Source: Avena insularis (taxonomy: Eukaryota; Streptophyta; Magnoliopsida; Poales; Poaceae). Taken from it: 64,000 bases of DNA. The first letter of the stretch is position 1, and each line of letters begins with the position of its first letter. The position numbers and the translations under genes were made by a program. Positions 58,722 to 64,000 of the stretch are shown piece by piece. The notes below the pieces were generated by a model, which ran no database searches, was not told the origin of the DNA, and saw only the letters and a program-made list of their open reading frames with translations. The DNA lies in NCBI GenBank assembly GCA_023614405.1, contig CM042692.1:120521503-120585502 (forward strand). The letters run 5' to 3'.

Positions 58722-60155
58722 TGATACGTTGCTAACGTATCCATAATTTTTGATGTTCCATGCTTGGTTTTATCTACTTTCTTATGTTTTGTCCACACTT
58801 TGGAGTACTTTTCATATGATTTCTTGGACTAAACTATTAACAAGAGCCACAGTGACAGCTGCCTGTTTTCTGTTGTTTTCGGTTCCAAGAAAGTCAGAAA
58901 ATGAATATTCTCGGAATTAGACAGGACAAAAGCCAAAGTTCATATTTTTCCGGAAGACTAACGGAGCCAGAAGATGAGACGGAGGGGGGCCACAGGGTGG
59001 CCACACCACCCCTTGGCGCGGGTCAGCCCAGGCCACGCCAGGGCATGGTGTGGGCCCCCTGGATGGCCACCGACCTTGCCCCTTCGCCTATATATTCCTC
59101 CCGAGGCAGAAACCCTAAGTAGTCAATCAGAAATCCACGAAAAGTTCCGCAGCACTGCCGCCACCGAATGGGAGATTCGGGGGACATAAAGTCTCTGTTC
59201 CGGCACCCTGCCAGGACGGGGAAGTGCCCCCGGAGCCATCTCCATCGATCTCCACCACCATCTCCATCACCATTGCTGATTCCCATGATGAAGAGGGAGT
59301 AGTTCTCTCTCGAGGCTAAGGGTTCTACCGGTAGCTATGTGTTCATCTCTCTCTCTCTCTATGCATGATCATATTGAGATCATGAGCTTGTAATCTATAG
59401 ATCTACCTTGCTACTCAAGTGATTTAATAGATCTCTGCTCTCCCCATGTGTGTGAAAGTGACAGCATGCACACCATGGTGGCACTTAGGCTAGAGATTAC
59501 AAATACTTGTTATGAGTTATATTTGGAGTTGGATGTTTCTATGAAATTGTGGTGTTTGTTGGAACTATCTAGATCTCAAAGTGACAGTGTGGGGTTATCT
59601 AGATGCGGAAAGTAAACTTTGAGGTGTGATGTTATAGCCCTACCATCGATTAGAGTGTTCAACCGGAGAGTAGTTTAGCGTAGTATCATAAAGAAAAAGA
59701 TATTCATATGAGAGTGTTCACTAGTGAAAGTATGATCCCTAGGCCTTGTTTCTAAGCATTGAAACACCATTTGCATCTAGATCTGTTACATGTTTGCTTG
59801 CTTCCATCTTTATTTCAGTTTGCCTTTAGTCTTTTCCCACGTCAACCACACGCCAGCAAGCTATTTTCTGGCACCGTTACCACTTATAATTATCTATACC
59901 ACTTGTATTTCACTATCTCTTTGCCGAACTAGTGCACCTATACACCTGACAAGTGTATTGGGTGTGTTGGGGACACAAGAGACTTCTTGTATCTTGATTG
60001 CAGGGTTGCTTGAGAGGGGATAGCTTTGACCAGTTCCTCCCTGAGTTCGATAAACCTTGGGTGATCCACTTAAGGGAAAACTTGCTGCTGTTCTACAAAC
60101 CTCTGCACTTGGAGGCCCAACAACCGTCTACAAGAATAGAAGTGCATAGACATCA
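58722..60155 (+). repeat. 5' LTR of element C, 1,434 bp
   Basis: Starts TGATACGTTGCTAACGTATC (palindromic) and ends GACATCA before the PBS. U3 matches that of element A closely (same family); the U5 half is more diverged. GC-rich hairpin block at about 58980-59060, TATATATT at 59089-59096, and a (TC)n microsatellite at about 59345-59360. No gene. Confidence 0.87.
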
Positions 60156-60164
60156 AGCTATTTC

Positions 60165-60182
60165 TGGTGCCATTGCCGTGGA
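60165..60182 (+). other. PBS of element C
   Basis: TGGTGCCATTGCCGTGGA, nine bases after the LTR end. Same site as in A and B, with several substitutions (for example CGTGG for CGGGG). Confidence 0.75.
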
Positions 60183-60288
60183 GGTAAGGTAAAAGGTACT
60201 CACATCCTCCGGTGTGAGTGCTCGAAGTTATTTCCTTTAGATTCTACAATTTTGTCTTTTTGTTTATTGTTTTCACTAGTTAGGCTTA

Positions 60289-61086
60289 ATGGAAAACAAC
60301 AACAAAATTAGAGAGCTTTATAGTATTTATCTTGAGTTAGGACATGAGGTGTTTGAAGAGAAAATGAAAAAACCTATGGAACTTTATTTGCATGCTAATA
60401 GCAATGTTATTAGTATGAATTCTTTGAACACCATTATTGCTAATTCTATGGAAAAGTCTAAGCTTGGGGAAGCTGGTTTTGATGAGGATGATATTTTTAG
60501 TCCCCCAAGCATGGAGGAGAAAATTTACTTTGATGATACTATGCCTCCAATATATGATGATTACAATGATGAATATGATATTTTCAGTCCACCTAATATG
60601 GAGGAGACAATTAATTATGATTACAATATGCCTCCTATATTTGATGATTATGGTGATGAGAATAATAATGATAGCTATTTTGTTGAATTTGCTCCCACTA
60701 TAATTAATAAGCATGACTATGCTTATAGGGAGAGTAATAATTCTTTTATGCATGTGGCTCATGATAAGAATGCTTTATGTGATATTTATATTGTTAATTT
60801 CATTCATGATGCTATTGAAACTTATTATGAGAGAGGGAAACATGGTTTTATGCATCTCAATAATATTAAGTTTCCCCTCTTTATGTTGGAAGTTTTGAAG
60901 TTGCACTTGTTTTGTTTTCCTATGATTGTTTCTTTGTGCTTTCATGACTTGTTTCTTTACAAGATTACTATGCATAGGGAGAGGGTTAGACTTAAATGTG
61001 CTTTGAATTTGCTTCTTGATGCTCTCTTTTACTTCAATTCATATTTCTTATGTGAGCATCTTCTCAAACTATCATGCCTAACTTAA
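60289..61086 (+). CDS. 265-aa ORF of element C, unknown function, acidic repeats
   Basis: The only long unbroken ORF in the window that fills a coding position. ATG at 60289 lies 107 bp after the PBS, and the stop is at 61084-61086. No match to gag, protease or pol motifs. Residues about 68-124 are two copies of a 29-residue acidic repeat (IFSPP.MEE....D..MPPI.DDY.DE), equal to 87 bp in DNA. Residues about 125-190 are polar. The last ~65 residues are rich in Leu/Phe/Cys (LFCFPMIVSLCFHDLFLYKI and a second hydrophobic stretch), possibly membrane-associated. It replaces the gag-protease of the related element A. It may be a packaging or regulatory protein, or a captured sequence; I cannot tell. 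Confidence 0.7.
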   Translation: MENNNKIRELYSIYLELGHEVFEEKMKKPMELYLHANSNVISMNSLNTIIANSMEKSKLGEAGFDEDDIFSPPSMEEKIYFDDTMPPIYDDYNDEYDIFSPPNMEETINYDYNMPPIFDDYGDENNNDSYFVEFAPTIINKHDYAYRESNNSFMHVAHDKNALCDIYIVNFIHDAIETYYERGKHGFMHLNNIKFPLFMLEVLKLHLFCFPMIVSLCFHDLFLYKITMHRERVRLKCALNLLLDALFYFNSYFLCEHLLKLSCLT

Positions 61087-63845
61087 AGACGTTAAAGAAA
61101 AGTACTTATTGGGAGATAACCCAAAAGTTTTATATGAGTCTTGGGAATTATTACCTCTGTAATAATCGCTCCTTATCCTTTTTTTATTTGCTTTTTGTGC
61201 CAAGAGTAACCTCTAATGAGAGAGAAGTAATGATTGGGAAAGTTGCTGTCCCGAAACAGATTTCTGTGCTTCACCGTAAAAATTCGTGTAAAATCTCTGT
61301 ACGTCCTTTTGAGGCGTGAATTTTTGTGCTTCTGACCCAAGTTGTTATCTAACTTTAGTTAGTTTAACACTTTTTGATGTGAGCAACAGAAGGTCTTCGA
61401 AAAAATTCGTCTTTACCTGCTGGTCTGTTTTGACAGATTTCTGCCATTATTTGCATTTGCTTCTTGTTGGTTCCTTTTTGAGTTTTTTTGGGGAATTGAG
61501 CTTTTTGAGGGAAGTGCTACAGTAGCTTGTGTTTTAATGGTAGTTTTATTGGTGTTGAAACTGAACCCAAATACTTATTATCTTGAGTGCACTAATGTTG
61601 CTAATAAAGATTGTGTGAAGTTTTGTATGAAGGAAAAAATTTCAGGTGTATGGAGAGAATGATGTAATGAGATGAAGAATGGACTAAAGCTCAGCTTGGG
61701 GATGCCACGCGTGTCACCCCAAGAAATATCCAAGAAGTACAAGCGTCAAAGCTTGGGGATGCCCAAGGCATCCCCTTCTTCATCAATAAAAATCCCAGGT
61801 TTCTTCCAAACACTTTATTTTTATTGTTTCATACACAGTTGTGTTGTTCTTGGAGCGTCTTATTTTTCGTTTTCGTTTTGGTTTTTCATTTGCTTGGTTT
61901 TCTTAGTTTTCTGAATAAATTGGTTGGACCCCCTCTTTCATACATTGGTTTTCAAATAGTTTGGTTTGGATTGGAAAAGAGTAGGAAAGTTCATGCTTAA
62001 GTGGTAAAGGGAGCTTCTTTTTGACTGTGGCCTATGCTTTGTCATGCCATGCTCGATATTGTTTTTGCTTTATGCTTAGTATTCTTTGTTGTAGCATGAC
62101 TTGTTATAAACAATTTAGATTGCTTAATGTGCCTTGGAAGGATCATGTGTTGTTTTAGCATATTAAAGTATAATATTGTGGTATTCTCCTTTGATGTTTT
62201 ATTTGGGTTGACTTGGCACATGCTCACACCATGTTATGACTATCCCAAGTCACCATAGCCTTTTTGATCCTTTAGTTTTCAACTTGTAGCATCACTTTAT
62301 GCTTTGATCAATGATGTTTTGTCTCTCTGCATGATTATGACCATTATTGCTCTCTTAGTTGGTCGCTCCCAGTTTTTTGCTAGCCTCTGTAACCAAGTAT
62401 GAGTTCCACTCATGCATCCAACTCCTAAAACCAAGTTATTCCAAAGAGTCCACCATACCTACCTACTAGCTTATGCTATTCCAAGTATATTCATGTTTTT
62501 GTTTACCTTCGAAATTAAACTTGTTATGAGAAAACTAGTGATTAAAGCTCTCACGAACTTGATGGCACACTTTACTTTTCTTGCCCTTAATAAACTTGAA
62601 CCATTGTGTCATCTGTGTTGTATATGCTTGCACTTATTTGTTGGGGATTAGCAGAACCATGCTGTCATGGGGAACGCTTTCAACATTGCACTGGTACTTT
62701 GTACCTAGTTGATATCATGCTCTTTTGTATATGGATGTCATCGGTGTGAAATGAAAGGGGAGCTTGTAAGTCCATGGAGTTATGTATATGTGTTAGAGAA
62801 ACGCCTGTGCCGCTGGTCTAATCCATGCTGACATGGTGGAAACCTGCAGCGTAACCATAATGAGCTGTCTATGAAGCATTCTTCTTATAAAAAAGAGTCC
62901 TATATTGAGAAAAAAGAGAAAAAGAGAAAAAAATGATTATGAAAAGAGGAAAGAGAGAAAAGAGCACCATATTCCCATGGTAAATAAGAAGATTGTTGAG
63001 ATGCTCGTTGTCTGCTTGCCTTGTCATTTTGATATGGGGATTCTTCCATATCATCGGGCAAGGGGTACCCTGTTGGCGGTTCTCTATGATACACATGTAC
63101 TTACGATGACAAGAACTTACCGGTGACTAAACTTGAGTAGCATGAGGAGCGGCCCTCGTATTCAAGGGACATGAGATTCCTAACTTATACTTCGTCAAGC
63201 ATGTACACCATAGTTTGTTCACTTTAACCTGAATCACCTCAAGATGCTTATGATAGGGACAATGAGAGCTGAAAGCTATTAAGTACCATAATTTTTGGAA
63301 GCTCTCTATGAAACTTGAATCTCTCCTTCCTTCTATGAAGGCCTTTCTTCCACCATTATATTGAGTCTCCACCTTCTATCTTTATGCACCTACTTTGAGA
63401 GCATAGTGACCATTCTTAGTTCTATGTGCATTGTCCCAAGACTTGTTGATTGATGCATAGCTTTGATATTGCTTGTTTTAAACTATTTGTATCTAGTCAC
63501 TCTTATGAACTTTGAAGGTGTCCTATGCATTTATGTTTGCTACTCTATGAGGGACAAGCTAAATACCACTATGCTATGTTTTCTTTTTGTGAAACAAACA
63601 AACGTCTTACAAAGCATTGTTATTCATTAATCTTTTGTTTGTGCCTTTTCAAGTTGCAACATAGTTTCTTTGTCTTATTTCTAGAACTTTGTCTTTCATG
63701 CTATGTTGAAGTACTATGATCCCAGCTATCAATGTTTTACAAATACTTTGATCAAGTTTATGATGGTGCATGTAACCTCAAAAATTATTCTTTCTTTTTA
63801 TCACTTACCTACTCGAGGACGAGCAGGAGTTAAGCTTGGGGATGT
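61087..63845 (+). other. 3' non-coding region of element C, shared with element A
   Basis: 2.76 kb aligning with 37374-40114 (reverse orientation). Shared features include aagtacttattgggagataa (61100), the two PPT-like tracts agcttggggatg (61693-61704 and 61749-61761), a purine-rich run (62910-62975) and the true PPT at 63832-63845. No recognised protein. Confidence 0.8.
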
Positions 63846-64000
63846 TGATACGTTGCTAACGTATCCATAATTTTTGATGTTCCATGCTTGGTTTTATCTA
63901 CTTTCTTATGTTTTGTCCACACTTTGGAGTACTTTTCATATGATTTATTGGACTAACCTATTAACAAGAGCCAAAGTGCCAGCTGCCTGTTTTCTGATAT
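63846..64000 (+). repeat. 3' LTR of element C, first 155 bp
   Basis: TGATACGTTGCTAACGTATC directly after the PPT; matches 58722-58876. Cut by the window edge. Confidence 0.88.

Larger units (their letters stand above)
58722..64000 (+). mobile_element. Athila-type gypsy element C, non-autonomous, novel coding module
   Basis: 5' LTR 58722-60155, PBS 60165, single ORF 60289-61086, 3' non-coding region, PPT 63832-63845, then the 3' LTR (63846 onward) which runs out of the window. Internal region 3,690 bp, with no gag capsid, protease, RT or integrase domain that I recognise. It is inserted in the 3' LTR of B, so it is the youngest layer on this side. Its LTRs differ at about six of 155 comparable bases. 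Confidence 0.87.

Noticed and set aside
62905..62975. Long purine-rich tract as a functional polypurine primer
   Set aside because: It is A-rich rather than the AAGCTTGGGG type of this family, and does not abut an LTR; probably low-complexity UTR.
1..64000. Host protein-coding or RNA genes between elements
   Set aside because: Every long ORF is either a transposon domain or lies within an LTR or its leader; the few stretches left unassigned between elements are short.

Overview
This window looks like intergenic heterochromatin from a large grass genome. I infer a Pooideae grass such as a Triticeae or oat relative, because the LTR families resemble Angela/BARE copia, Athila-type, Tat-type and Tekay-like chromovirus gypsy elements of those genomes. 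I see no host gene, tRNA, rRNA or CRISPR array. Almost every base belongs to a nested stack of LTR retrotransposons. Target-site duplications (TSDs), primer-binding sites (PBS), polypurine tracts (PPT) and TG...CA termini can be read directly for most of them.

Layout, left to right. (1) 1-7898: 3' part of a Ty3/gypsy chromovirus (gag, protease, RT, RNase H, integrase and chromodomain relics) with a 3.67-kb 3' LTR. It sits in (2) a copia element, 7899-11813, whose own 3' LTR is split by (3) a shrunken Angela/BARE-like copia element, 9141-11731 (TSD AGAGT). (4) 11814-13093: minus-strand Angela/BARE-like LTR fragment, the older host. (5) 13094-32700: Tat-type gypsy element on the minus strand with a separate gene on the opposite strand. 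It is interrupted by two solo LTRs: 16187-20124 (TSD GGTGG, same family as element 1) and 25229-30720 (TSD GGCTC, 5.5 kb). (6) 32701-35742 plus 43960-44220: truncated minus-strand gypsy LTR containing an 86-bp tandem repeat, split by (7) Athila-type element A, 35743-43959. (8) 44221-44334: fragment of another Athila LTR. (9) 44335-50542: a second, diverged Tat copy in the opposite orientation, truncated. (10) 50543-58721: Athila-type element B, its 3' LTR interrupted by (11) Athila-type element C, 58722 to the window end.

The most interesting material is in A, B and C. All three have LTRs, PBS and PPT, but none has reverse transcriptase, RNase H or integrase, so they would need enzymes in trans. 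A carries only gag-protease. B carries gag-protease plus a downstream ORF preceded by a promoter-like GC-rich block. C carries only an intact 265-codon ORF with an acidic 29-residue repeat, unlike gag or pol. A and C share LTRs and a 2.7-kb 3' non-coding segment but have different coding modules, with a sharp boundary. The LTR 5' ends of these elements carry a small terminal palindrome whose two arms change together between subfamilies.

The two Tat copies share a spliced-looking antisense gene (Transposase_28-like domain plus coiled coil) with at least three introns at equivalent places. Most stops in otherwise open frames sit where a single C-to-T change in a glutamine codon would create them, as expected from methylated-cytosine decay in silenced repeats. 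Names such as Tekay, Tat, Athila and Angela are lineage-level assignments by eye; no database was searched.
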